Source: Branchiostoma belcheri (taxonomy: Eukaryota > Chordata > Leptocardii > Amphioxiformes > Branchiostomatidae). Taken from it: DNA of 64,000 nt. The stretch is from NCBI RefSeq assembly GCF_001625305.1, contig NW_017804498.1:1156755-1220754 (forward strand), written 5' to 3'. The notes beneath the pieces are model-generated. The model was not told where the DNA came from. It worked only from the letters and a program-made list of their open reading frames with translations, and did not search any database. Positions 1-12,300 of the stretch are shown here, piece after piece. A program made the position numbers and the translations under genes. How positions within the stretch are numbered: position 1 is the first letter of the stretch; each line of letters begins with the position of its first letter.

Positions 1-2319
1 TCTTTCCGGGGCACTTACTGAACATGATCTGTTTTTAAGAGTGTTGAAAAGAAATAATTCTTTCCTGAGGCTCTATGAGTCATATATCCTCACCCTACGC
101 TTCAAAATTCTTCTTCCCTAAAAAGTTATGATAGGTCAGGTATTGTTTGTAGTGTGTCTGTCCAAACGGATGGATGAATCTTCGTTTATTTTGCTAAGGA
201 TGCGGGCTAGTTTTCATACTTTTCTTTGTGTTGGATTATAAACGAGAGCTCCTGAGGTCTCTATGATTAACTATCAAACCCTCACATGTTTGACTGCTAA
301 TTTTTTTGGTGTCCATATTTTGATCTGCCAATAGTACTACATGTAAGTACTGAAATTGTCGCAGCGTTTTGATTGTATACTTGTCAAGTTCGAGTTCATG
401 TTCTAGTTTTTAAGTCACCCTGCGGTTTCCTCCCTGTACTTGTGGGGTTTTATTTCTACTGATAATCTTTATTTTGTATACAGTAACGCCAGGGAAGGCG
501 TCTCTTTACCAATGTCAATACAGGTATCGGGTAGACTGTTACTGAATTACGCATAGTTCGTTCATGCCGACATGACAGCAAGTTTTACCGAACAATGCCG
601 ACGGCTTTTACCGAACAATGGCGACTGGTCATCGGCACGAGCCAGACAGGCGACTGTCAAACAAACATGGCGCCGCGAACATGGAAACTGGATTAGAGCG
701 AAGGTGAACCTGGGGTCATGTTTCAAGGTTAACAGTGAATGGAGAGGGCACACGAGATGGGATGTTGGAGTGGTGACGGTGCTAACGTACATCATACTTG
801 ACCTGCTGGTCCGGCTATTTTGTCATGGATTCCTGACATTCCTTCTGAGTTATGACCACACTGACTGAGTTATCCTGCTCCGAACTGGGCATAAAACAAA
901 AGTGTAGGGACTCATATAGAAGTCAAATCTTCAGCTTGTCTTTGCTAACCTTTCAACTATATACAAAATTTTCGGAGTTTTAATACAACGTCAAGCTCGT
1001 TAGTTTAAAAACATACATCTACTTTGATGAATAACCTTCTCTGTATTGATGAGGACACAGTGATGCTTATATACCAATGATTTAGAAAAAAACTAACAAA
1101 AGAACATTTGTCAGATAATGATTTTGTAGGGGCTTGCTCAAAGAAATGGCCGATCCAAATAATGCATCGCTTTAGAACTTGACAGTAGTAAGATACATAA
1201 TGTAGTAAACTTCCCCCGCCAGCGTTTCGCGTTAGACCATCAACAACTAGAATCCGAGACAAGTCTCATGGTCGACGCACAACTTCTCATTCAAAAGAAA
1301 ACCTGCAGACTTCGCACACAATGGGTTTGTTTTCTTTATTGTTTGCGGAGAATTGACGGGAAGCTGTCTTGCTTTTTTACCTGCCAAGAATAGAATGGAG
1401 GCCTTTGAAGGCGCGGTAACTCTAGTTGTTAGTTTACGTAACCCGCCACTCTTCTGCTATGCTATAATACGTGCCATAAGGCACCGCTCACTCACTGCTT
1501 ATCTAGACAAATATCTTAAGATCTGATGGTTGCACCTGAAAGAAGTCACAGTCCGTGTCGTTCCCTCATTCCGAAGTTTTAAGAGGGGTAACCTCCCATT
1601 GTGAAGAAGGTCACGGTATGTCGCCAGTCAGTAATTATGGGTGTTGTTCCCTCGCTACAGTATAATCTGTCACTAAGTGACGTGTGTCGCCAAAGGTCTA
1701 CTTCCCAAAGGCGCGAGGAAATGTCGTTATGTGGGCACTTCACTTTGAAAGTGATGTTAAAGATGTTAAGCCGGCAAAAGGTCATGTACTTTCCCTTTTA
1801 GTGTTCTCTTACAATGTCACTCACATTCTAATGCAAGCTATGCTAAAAAAGCCACTCAGAATGAAGGGCATGGTTGAACTAATAGTATTCAAAGTTTATC
1901 AGTAACAAAAATTGCTGAACTATATAGTAGAACGTTACATTTGTGCTGAAGTTAGTTCTACCTAGATGTCTTAACGTAAAATGGGAAACAGGACCAACGC
2001 GAACCTCAAACTTTCTTCAGAAAAACGTATCAACCTACTTTCTCACATCCACGTTTGCCGTAACGTGCCAAGTGCATTACGTTCGCACTAACTCAACATT
2101 TTATATACGAATCTACATCTTTGATGTTGATTAGTTAGTGCCATGAAGTATACTAATTCAACAATTATGAACGAATTTTCGTGATCTTGCCATTAGTGGA
2201 TAGGTTTTGAAAGAAAAAGTTATCGATTCAACTAAAATGTGGGGCTGATCTGAATTCAAATCCTGATCCAGGAGTTAAGCCCATGTCATACATAGTCGAA
2301 TGTGGCCTACCGAATACCA

Positions 2320-2380
2320 GCCGAACTCCCCCAACCATGGTTAGAAGTAGGTTGGCAGCAAGGTTGGTTGGAGTTCGGTC
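2320..2380. repeat. Short imperfect inverted repeat
   Basis: gccgaactcccccaacc (2320-2336) pairs with ggttggttggagttcggtc (2362-2380). It lies in a G/T-rich patch with no other feature and could be a small hairpin MITE core. Confidence 0.45.
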
Positions 2381-2617
2381 AGGTCTCAAAATGTTGAAAC
2401 GTTCGGGTGTTGATGGGAGGCTGGTGGTTGTTTGGTGTTCGGAAGTAGGTTGGGGCGTGATTGGCAATAGAATTTGACTCAAATTCAACTCAAATTAGAT
2501 CCGAGAGAAAGGTTGGCCTAAATCTGAATGTGTGACAGGGGCTTATTAAGTGTAATGATTCCTCCTTGTGGCAATATGGTAGCTTTTCCTATCCATTCGG
2601 TTATTATTTAGCAATCT

Positions 2618-3010
2618 AACATCTGACAGGCTACTTATTATGTTGCCTTTCGTGTAGACATTCTAGGGACAACACACGCGTTCTGACATGGACGTACTTT
2701 TACACTTATCATACAAATCTAGTACAATTGTACAGAACTTTAATTTCGGGCTTAAAGTTATACTATCCCATACTTTCGGTTGGAATTTACCACAGAAGAT
2801 GTTATCACAAACGCCGTGGGGTCGACATACGATTGCAAACTGGGGGCTTTCTTGAGATTGTCGTGCGTGTGTCGTAAATGCGGTCTGGTTACAGCTTAGA
2901 TCCTTGTCGGTGTTTGGTTCTGTCATAACCAGATTTAAAATCCTCCGGCACAAAAATCGCACGACAACCAACGATAAATGTGAAAGTGCCGTAGGAAAAC
3001 TATATTCCAA
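2618..3010. repeat. Dispersed repeat family, copy 1
   Basis: 2618 to about 2740 is a diverged copy of 3642-3760, sharing aacatctgacaggct, ctttcgtgtagacatt and acacacgcgttctgacatgg. The continuation at 2888-2935 (gatccttgtcggtgtttggt then tctgtcataacc) resembles 8693-8745 and 30252-30300. The repeat class is not recognised. Confidence 0.55.
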
Positions 3011-3641
3011 CAGTGGTGATCAACATGAAACACCTTGCCTACCTTGCGTTAGCTCACGTCGCTATGGACACCCCTCGCAGACGACAGTTATGGATGTGGA
3101 GGTCGCTGACTGATATCTCACACTACTGATACCTGAAAAGAGTGAACAGCTTTGTTAAACAGCAGCGGCGGTTTAGCGTTACGATGTTGTTTTCTACAGA
3201 AGTTGGCCAGGACCAGATTAGTTTACGTTAAGTCCGTCCCCTAAAGCAACAAAACATTTCGTCTTTCACAAGAACACTGGCAATGATGTATAGTATCAGT
3301 AGGTGTCTTGTTAATGTATTTTTTCGCGTACACTAACAAACGAACCAACTTCTATTGTTCTTTTTTTAAGGAGTCACGAAAGATGAATCTGGTTATTCGC
3401 AGAAATCCAGAATTTGCTGCAGAAGATTTTGAATATTTTGGGTATATGTTGTGAGTAGTATCTTCACCATGATGATATCATCCAATAGTGCACAACAACT
3501 AATATTTGGTCTCACAGATGCCTTTGGGGCCACATTCTTCTACTACAGTCACGAAGTTACCGACTATCATAAATCATAACCAACAAGTTTGATTGCTTAA
3601 CAAACCTTAGCTTTGATTCAAGCTAAAAACAAAGTTAGAAA

Positions 3642-3760
3642 AACATCTGACAGGCTCCTTATTATGGTGTCTTTCGTGTAGACATTTTATGGGACAACAC
3701 ACGCGTTCTGACATGGACATCTTTTACACCTTTCGTACAAATTTAGAACAACATGTAAAA
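3642..3760. repeat. Dispersed repeat family, copy 2 (direct orientation)
   Basis: Diverged direct copy of 2618-2740 with several substitutions and small indels, so older than the assembly duplication at 4377. No terminal structure is visible. Confidence 0.55.
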
Positions 3761-4376
3761 CATTACTACATCAAATCAAGTACAGGATTTTCGGGCATAA
3801 AGTGGTACAACAGTTGGACAATGCTTGACTTACGCTTACAATTCATATGGTTTTAAACAAGTCATAACATTCTCCAGATCAGACAGTTGCAAACCTCTCT
3901 GATCCATTTTTAAACCAGTACCTGCAGCGAACAAAGGGGATATGTATGTCTGCAGTAGTTGTAACATTTTAGCCCTCAGCGTCATTATGTTTTGCTTTTG
4001 ATTAGCAGTTTAAATGTCCACTAGTAGGATTTACCCTGATTCAAGATTATCATTCAATATTATCATTGTTTAGGTTGTGTCCACACGTTTTTGAAACGAA
4101 GTAGTGTCGGTATACGACATGTGAATGTCAATAGCCTTCCACCCTACAGTCTCCTGCCCCACTGCTCTGTTGACAGCCGCTAACTTTAATCAAGGACATG
4201 TCCATAGCTGGCATGACTGGTATTTTATCCCGCCTCGTGCCTTACCCGTGCCAGCCCCTGTCCGATTGCCATACAACCATGACCAACAACTCCAACCCGC
4301 CATGTTGAGTCGTCAAGAATATCCCATATGTATTTCGTCGTGAATGTCGTATGAAACAAGATGGCCGCCGGCGATG

Positions 4377-4904
4377 TTGCCGAGGGAACGTGTCCGACAC
4401 CATGTAGTAAGCACTAATTATCTCTGTGAAATCGAGATTTTGGACCACCAGGTCCACATCCGACATGCCTGCGTTCAGGCTCCCGGTGTTTACAGCGAAT
4501 TAGAGAACAAATACAGGCCGTGTGCACGATAGATTCGTTGATAAGTTCGTACACAAAGTAACGTTTCTTCAACAAGTCTAGTATGAGAGACATGCTGGCT
4601 TGGCGTGTACGCGTACTACATTGATCGAATNNNNNNNNNNNNNNNNNNNNTTGCCGAGGGAACGTGTCCGACACCATGTAGTAAGCACTAATTATCTCTG
4701 TGAAATCGAGATTTTGGACCACCAGGTCCACATCCGACATGCCCGCGTTTAGGCTCCCGGTGTTTACAGCGAATTAGAGAACAAATACAGGCCGTGTGCA
4801 CGATAGATTCGTTGATAAGTTCGTACACAAAGTAACGTTTCTTCAACAAGTCTAGTATGAGAGACATGCTGGCTTGGCGTGTACGCGTACTACATTGATC
4901 GAAT
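4377..4904. repeat. Direct duplication across a 20-N gap (likely unmerged alleles)
   Basis: 4377-4630 and 4651-4904 are both 254 nt and match except for two substitutions (T4470/C4744 and C4476/T4750). They directly abut the 20 Ns at 4631-4650. Near-identity right up to both gap edges is the signature of two overlapping contig ends, or two haplotypes, placed in series rather than a biological tandem repeat. Confidence 0.85.
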
Positions 4905-7900
4905 AGTTAACGAAGAAGGCGGTTATTGAGGAGGTAAAGAGAAGCCTACAGGTGGCAGAGATCGGAACGTTCAAACACGGCTGTACATGACAGACGGGGC
5001 GCTGGCGGTGTGTAAGGAAAGCCTGACTAAACAACGGCAAATCCCGCGGCTTCAAACCGATCTGCTGGCACCTGTTGGGTACTACGGTTGCCAAGTGGAG
5101 GGCAAACAACGTCACTCTATCTTAAACACACAGCGTCTAATGAGCAAGAAACAACAGATATTAATTACGAGACGATACAATATGTAATAGGTCTTCTTGA
5201 TTTAGAGTAGTCGTTGATTGCTTTTCCTCGGTACTCATAAAAAATCCACCCATATGCGGAAAATATGACTCGACATATAGAAGGCACCTAAGAAATAGGA
5301 GTGAAGTTAACTTATCGAACTTATGTAGGAACCTTCCAGTCGTAATCGTTAGTTGATGACCGCACGAAACGTTCAGGTCAGTGGTAACTATTCAAAGACT
5401 TCTGTATCCATAGCAACGTTATACAGAATTCAAAAGTCCGTACCTTGGCAACAGCTACAAAGAACTCCGAGAAAAATCCCAGTCTAGTGCCGGATGAGGA
5501 GTGGAGTGCGCGCCCGTCCGACCAACTGTCACTCATCAGTACTGTCACCTGTCCACTCTCACCCGCCCAAGCTGCCGCCACATGCACGCAGCATCATAAG
5601 ACGGCAAATATCATATGATATGACCACCGGGGTGGTTATGACAACGGAAGCATATTAAGGTGATATGTAGTTGTTTTAACCCCCTTGTTCAGCGGTCTCC
5701 GATATCCCGCTATCAATGGGCGCCCCACTCCTGCGGTTGGCGCGGGCAGACCCGGGCTGCTGAGGCGGGGAAAGACACAGGTACACCTGGCGAGGCAGAA
5801 CACCTGTGGTACAGCGTCAGACACACGGGAATCTCCAGCCGGAAATCATTAGCCAGTTTCCTGTTGATGTAGCAGTCCGTCCCGCTGGCCAGTGTTCTGT
5901 GGGCAGCCCGCGTCCTGCCGTCACCCTACCCCTCCCACAGAAAACGACCCGTCTTTTCCATACGTCTACTCATATTCAGAGGTCGGTGGTTTGTTTACCC
6001 ATGAGGCCGAATACACGAATAGTTTTGACGACCGCGCGGTGCCTCTGTCAGACTATCCCCGTGAGAGCGTGCCAGAAGCCACAGAGAGCCAGTAAGGAGG
6101 AGGGCCGCACGGACCCGGCCTCGTCATTGGTCGGTGGGTCGCGCCCAAGCGGCTCCTGGCACAAAGAACATTTTCATACACCTGTCATCGGCGCGAGCTT
6201 CACGGTCTGATCTGTGGACTCTGCAGGAAATATCAGGCTGTTAAACCCTAAATACCACAAATAAATAACTGGGATATTAATTATATTTTATCTTTTTGAT
6301 CTCTTTTTTTCACATACATAGCATGAACATTATCATTTACTAGTACCTCCGACCAAGCCTGTGTCCACTCTTACGTACTGTGCAGCACACCGGAGCATGA
6401 CAAACGAATATTTTCTGTTGTGCGAAGTCGAAGAGTAGAAATCGTACTTATAGTGACCAATTAACCTTCAGCTGTCATGACAAGACCTCAGAAGACGGCA
6501 TAGCACCGCCGTATCGCTTGTGTCGATTGTTTTGATTGGCGTGAAGGCGCAGGCACGGACGGCTCCGGCGCTGATAAGCAAAGTGCGCGCGCGTGTGAGT
6601 CGGGACAAATGACTCCACCTCACACGAGACCTTTCACCCGCTGTCTGTCCTCCCCACAGCCGCCGCTTGTTTGCCTCAGACGCCTTCATGTCTTTGTTCA
6701 AGAGCCAACAAAAATACACCACATAGTAACCAAAATAATAAAGTATTTATCTTCAGAACGTCAAGACCTTGAATAGTTCTTCTTTTGCTTTAATGCTTTG
6801 TCATGAGAACACCAAAGTACATTAACTAATGAAAAGGAAATGTAGCCATCTTTCATCTTATAGGATTAGGCATTAGCGAGAAGACAAAGTTTCTCTTGTT
6901 GCTTCCTATTCAAAGCGGAGACGTCTGTGAAGATAAGATCAGGAAAACGGTAAGAATAAGGTTGTATTTCTTCTGGGTCATGACCAGTTAACCGTGGACA
7001 CGACGTAGGAAAATTCCATCGAGAAAAAATCCACAGAGAACCAAAAAAAAAAAACAATTGCTGAATAGAAAAAAAAGGAATACCAGTACAAATAAGGCAG
7101 AGTTTTAAGTTTAACGTTTGCGAGAAAAAAAAGAATATTGTATATTTGCGATCACACAAGCGTCAATGAATCCATCATCACTATTGAACACGATAGTCCC
7201 ACTGTGAGCTTTATTCAATATGTTTGACCCATGAATGTATTGCCGTCGTCGCCTTTTCCCCTTTCCTTCATATATTTCTATGCACAAGTACGTGTGTTTA
7301 TCCTGTACTGAAATATCCGACTACCCCCTCTATAACTGCCCGCCCGGCTGCCCGAATAAAAGTTAGACCTTGGATGTGTGGCTGTTCCTGCAGACGGCCC
7401 ACTCCAGCCAGACCCTCAGACGATCACCAGTCCAGGTGTAATATGACAGATGGATGGGAAGTTGCCATGAAGAAGGTTTGGTTTGATATCGACTCCTGAA
7501 ACCGCAGCTGCCGGGCCGGTGCCGTCCACGCGCCGGGGAACACCTGTACACCCCCCGGGGGAGTTGTTTTGTTCCGCCCCGTGAGGAGCTAAGATGCCGG
7601 CAAACAAGTTGTTCCGAGATCCTTCTACTTCTAGATCTACTTCCAGATTCCACGTTTAAAACTTGTTACAAGTCCGTAAGCTACAGATCAAAGATATCCA
7701 CCTTGAGCCAAGGGAATAATCAAGATTATGTTAGTTACTGCGTTGATCATGTAATGTGCTATATAACTTACAAACTTTTAACTAAGTACACAAAAAGACA
7801 TCCAGAAAACCCTTCTGTTGTCACAAACTTCCCCTTTGCAGACTTATAGAACTGTATGCAGTGTTGGGTTTGAACAGACGCCAGTTTCTACCCCGAGAAA

Positions 7901-9097
7901 CCCACTGCTTGTTGTCACTGATGACACTCTCCTATACCCCTCAGTTATGGCAACACCCACACGTACAGAATCGGCTAGCCCTCTGAAGTGTCTTCTCTTG
8001 TTCGACACGCCGTTGCCATGGCAGCGGGACGCGCGGGACCCTCCTGGGCGAACAATATCTCCCCTTCTGAGCTCCAAACGCAGGAGACAATTTACATAGC
8101 AGTATAGAATTGAAACAAACAAGTACAAGAAGGTTGAGTAAACAGATCACCCTGCATAAACTTCTCCTCTTGTGCCTTGAATAAATGTTATTGTATGGGT
8201 GGAAACATTACACCTGGGACTGAAAGGCGCTCCGTGTATCCCTTTGTAGCGCGTACATCGCTATCCCCGCGCCCTCCCCCGCGGGGTGCACGCCTGGCGG
8301 GGAAAATACAAACTGGGCCGCGCGGCCGTGTATAGACCGGACTCCGCATGTGGCGGGATTCTCAAGGCGTGAACTTTATCACATTTCTGAGAAGGAAGGC
8401 AGATGAATGGACTGTATGTTTAAGGAGACGTGTAGTAAAGGTGTAGTTAGCGGTTGATCCGATAATGCCGGGTGTAGAGTAGCCGAGTCTGATGAAAGGG
8501 CCAACTGCGGTGTAAAGGTTCAACTCTTTTAGTCGAGATGAAGAGCAAGACTGTCTGATGCTGAAAATAGTGATGGAACCGGACCATGTAATCCCTTAAG
8601 GGCTCGGTCTCGTACTTTGTACGATCATCGTGCGATCGCAACTTTCTTAGGATAGTCATGTATTTGTCCTGCAAAATTCAGTTGTCTTGTTACAGGAAAA
8701 GCTGTCCTAGATCATTGTCGGATGTTGGTTGTGTCACAGCCTGCCGGTGAAGTTAGCCAGCATCAAAATCGACTACTTACGACGAACGTGACCACGCCCT
8801 AAATTAGATAATACAGGCGAAATTCTATAAGACACTGGCCTTTAAGTCCCTCGTGGCATAACTCGTGAAAGCAAGACTGTGCACTGAGCTTCATCTGAAC
8901 ACCTCACACCTGAAGTCTTCTGTCCGTTACCGGCATCCACACCTTAATGGAACGTAAACATGTGTCGGCTTTGACCGCAGCCAGGATTAACGTGCTTCAG
9001 AGCGCTGACAGATGAAGCAATCTTCATCTTAAGTTTCACTGGGGTTTCGGTGACGTTTTTGCCAAAATTATCTATTCTTCAATAATCAACTATCTAT
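4905..9097. other. No gene seen; GC-rich patches
   Basis: No frame resembles a protein domain. GC/CpG-rich stretches at about 5700-6140, 7500-7600 and 8220-8360 stand out against AT-rich surroundings and could be regulatory, but no motif decides it. A8-A12-type runs occur near 7048-7070. Confidence 0.5.
8600..8860. repeat. Dispersed repeat family, partial copy
   Basis: Contains gtacgatcatcgtgcgatcg and gatcattgtcggatgttggt followed by gtgtcacagcctg. It shares these words with the elements near 2888 and 30252. Boundaries are uncertain. Confidence 0.4.
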
Positions 9098-9389
9098 ACA
9101 ATGAGTGGCATAGAAAGGCTATGCGAGCGGACCCGAGATCAAGGGGTCACGAGTTCGATTCCTTGCATTCCTAGGTAGACGTTGTGCCTTTGGGAAAGCA
9201 ACATTACATGACTTTCCTCACTCAAACCAGGTGTCAATTGGGTACCCGACTTCGGTTGGGGAGGTAAAAGGCGGTGGAAGGAGAGGGCTGCTCCGCCTTC
9301 CAATACCATGCCCCTATTAAACACAGCGAATTATCATCTCACTGCCCCTACGGCCTCAAAAAGGCTACGGGGCTACTTTTACCTTTACC
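9098..9389 (+). mobile_element. tRNA-derived SINE
   Basis: Pol III promoter-like boxes: A box TGGCATAGAAAGG at 9106-9118 and B box AGTTCGATTCC at 9152-9162. They are followed by a roughly 220-nt body containing ctttcctcactcaaacca and gacttcggttggggaggt, ending in acctttacc. I associate this body with a high-copy lancelet SINE (memory, not searched). It is non-coding despite short open frames on both strands. Confidence 0.75.
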
Positions 9390-12300
9390 ATTGACGAATA
9401 GGAGCAATCATTATATCGATATCGATACACTAACATCAGTGTTATACGAAAGTATGAATCTGAGATATTTAGTACCAACAGTGATAGTGATGGACTAGAA
9501 ATTGACGAATCACTGTCGGTGTTGGAAAGAAAGAGAACTCAGACAGTCTAGCTGTAGGCACCCGTCTACATTCAAAGTACACAATATTTTCGGTTGAAGA
9601 GAAGGGGGCGACCTTCAGCCCTGGTAGAGCACAGAACACAACGGAGAATTTGTTTGAAAACAGAGGCCATCGCCACGAGCATGTGGGTAAACTTTACCCG
9701 CTAACCACCTGTGTTGGCAGTAAGCTCTGCTGCACATTGACTGGCCAGACATCACTCGCTAACGCGAACAAGGCTATTTTCTACTGGATTGATGCTATGT
9801 CAGCATCTTCTCAGATCAGCCGACTGGTCCCTCACAGGACAGGCCGTAGTAGGTACTTCGGAAGGCCTGGCTATGGTAACTTGGTTGGCAAGACCCGCAG
9901 TATTTCATCGGTACATGGGAAAAATACACAATCTTTCCGAGCCAAGACAACAAACATGTAGACACGGTTGGAATGTTGCCAGTCCTCGTGTTATTTCCCG
10001 TGAACAGTCGAGATCGGCAAACATTCCGGCCGGCAGTGCCGTCTGTACACGACGCCATGACGGTCGTCCATCAGAAACCCGACCGAACCACAAACACGCC
10101 GTGGAGTTGAACGCCTCTGGCGGGGAGGAGAGCCGTGAATGGGTGATGACAGACATGGGGCGAGGTGTACGTGTAACATCGACACTGTTCAATACAATGT
10201 GGGGACCCGCTAGCTATGGCCGCTTGGGATAGGGAAACATTCACAAGGACAGCCTATAAAAGATAAACAACTTATAAAAGCGTCGCTACGTGATGACTCA
10301 GTAGATTGAACTTCAAGTATGTGATGGTTATCCAGGTTGCTCCGGCCGATGAGTAAGGATAGGTGAAAACGCATCAAAGTGTGCACAGGAGCAGATAAGC
10401 GGGAAATCGCGTTAATCGATTTTGCGAACGTTAAAATATCCAGTACCACCATTGAAATCAACTTGTCCTTGAGGTGGACTCCTCTGTTCAACGTTAACGG
10501 CACAAAATACCCACAAGTGTAGGTCTTTTTTCACTAGACGGCTATAACGCTGAACGACCACAAAAATTGGTTTGTGCGGCCCATGATTTGATAATTGGAA
10601 TATGATGCACGATGCAAAAGTATGATTTAACAGGCAACAAAACACACAAAAAGTTAAAATTCTTCTTTGTCTATGGATTTCGTTGATCTGCCATTTTTTG
10701 GTCCTAATAGGTGGGATATTTTGCCAGAAGAGTTGTGCCAGCCAACGGAGCACAATCACCCACAGAAAAACGTAGTGGAGACCACAAAATCCTTACTCCG
10801 TAACTATACATATATACCAACAACGTTACAATAAACGAAATGTCGTAAAAAGTTTGGAATGATAGATAACTCGGATATATAAAACATTAGACGACATGGG
10901 AGTTTCATAAATATACAGAATTTGACTCCAGGATTTTTTTCATGTATGAGAAAGTTTCGATCGAGTTTTTGCATCGATACTAAATTGATCTTCCCATGTT
11001 TAGAAAAAGGTAAGAAATCATATTTTGCTTTTTTACCCCATACTCAAACAACCATGGCGATAAATATAAAGAGAGATAAAACTATGGAGAGAGTCATCAC
11101 AAGGGGAACCTATATCTCGTTTGTTCAACTTCTTCTCTTACTATTAAAAATCTGTTAACTTATCTATAGCAATTCCTACACGTTTATAAACTAAGGAAGT
11201 TTGCCGATACTGATGAGACTTACCGATGTCTTGTAATCCGATGTCTTCTTCCGTCTCTAGAATCTTCTTGCGACGTACCGACCGCACTACAACTTACTAT
11301 GAACACTACAACTTACAACGCTATCGGCGACTTTACTAACTCCAACAGTACTTTTCGACCAAACCACCAGCTCCTGTGAGCAATATAGTTCACAAGTGAT
11401 GCACCGTAACAAGAGATTTCCGTCAACTGGACCTTCTCAGAATGCTCGCGTCTATCAATTCTTGATGTTCTTTTCCACCAAGTCAGCGATTTCCTTTCAA
11501 TCGTAATAATGTGTCCCTCTTAAAAGGCAATCCAATATGCCTATGCCCGAAATGTAGACTACTGAGCTGGTCCGCTCCTGCTATTTTTAGAGTGAATCAG
11601 TTGGTCCTCCTTGATGATAAAACTGCCCCTGTTGATGAACTAGAGAGTGAGGCTGAAGTCACGGGTTGGCGCGGTGTGGTTGGCCCTGGCCGCGCGCAGT
11701 GGACTTGTTCTCTATACGGTCATCAGGAATGTGAACCGGACAAAAGACGCATACAAAAACCCGTCAAAACGTTCCCACGATTCGCCGTCGCCAGATGAAT
11801 ACGTAAATAGCTGCTATCATTAGTAAATAAAAAGCGTACGAATCCTATCTCCATCAACAGCGGCCTTGTCTCTTGTTTATGTATAACCCTCCCTGCTTTG
11901 TGTGGGCTATTTATAGTGTATGGGCGCTTGCACAATAGTACAGAGAGAGGTCCAGTAGATTTGAAATAGCATGAACACAAGATAGCCGTATCGATAACTG
12001 GACTGGAAGAATGCTCGTAATATTATCGTTTTTAGGAGAGGGGATATCTGAGTCAGATCAATGTTGTCTTTTCAGCACATATCAAGGGTCGACGAAAGAC
12101 TGTGCCCTTCTTCACAAAGGTAACGGAAGAAAGTAGGATACACTCTTTTTAAGGGCTAAAACTGACACGTAGAATAAAAACAAGGAGAGAGGCATACATG
12201 AGTAGTCTCTCAGCGGAATATGTCCAGGGGCTTTTACGTAGCGTTTCAGATTCGGACTAGAACATCTAGATCTAAACACGAGAACCAAACCCGTCCTTCC

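Larger units (their letters stand above)
1..4376. other. No gene seen
   Basis: Only short chance frames. Apart from the repeats listed, a 17-nt near-duplicate ttttaccgaacaatg(c/g)c occurs at about 580-620. Nothing else supported. Confidence 0.6.
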
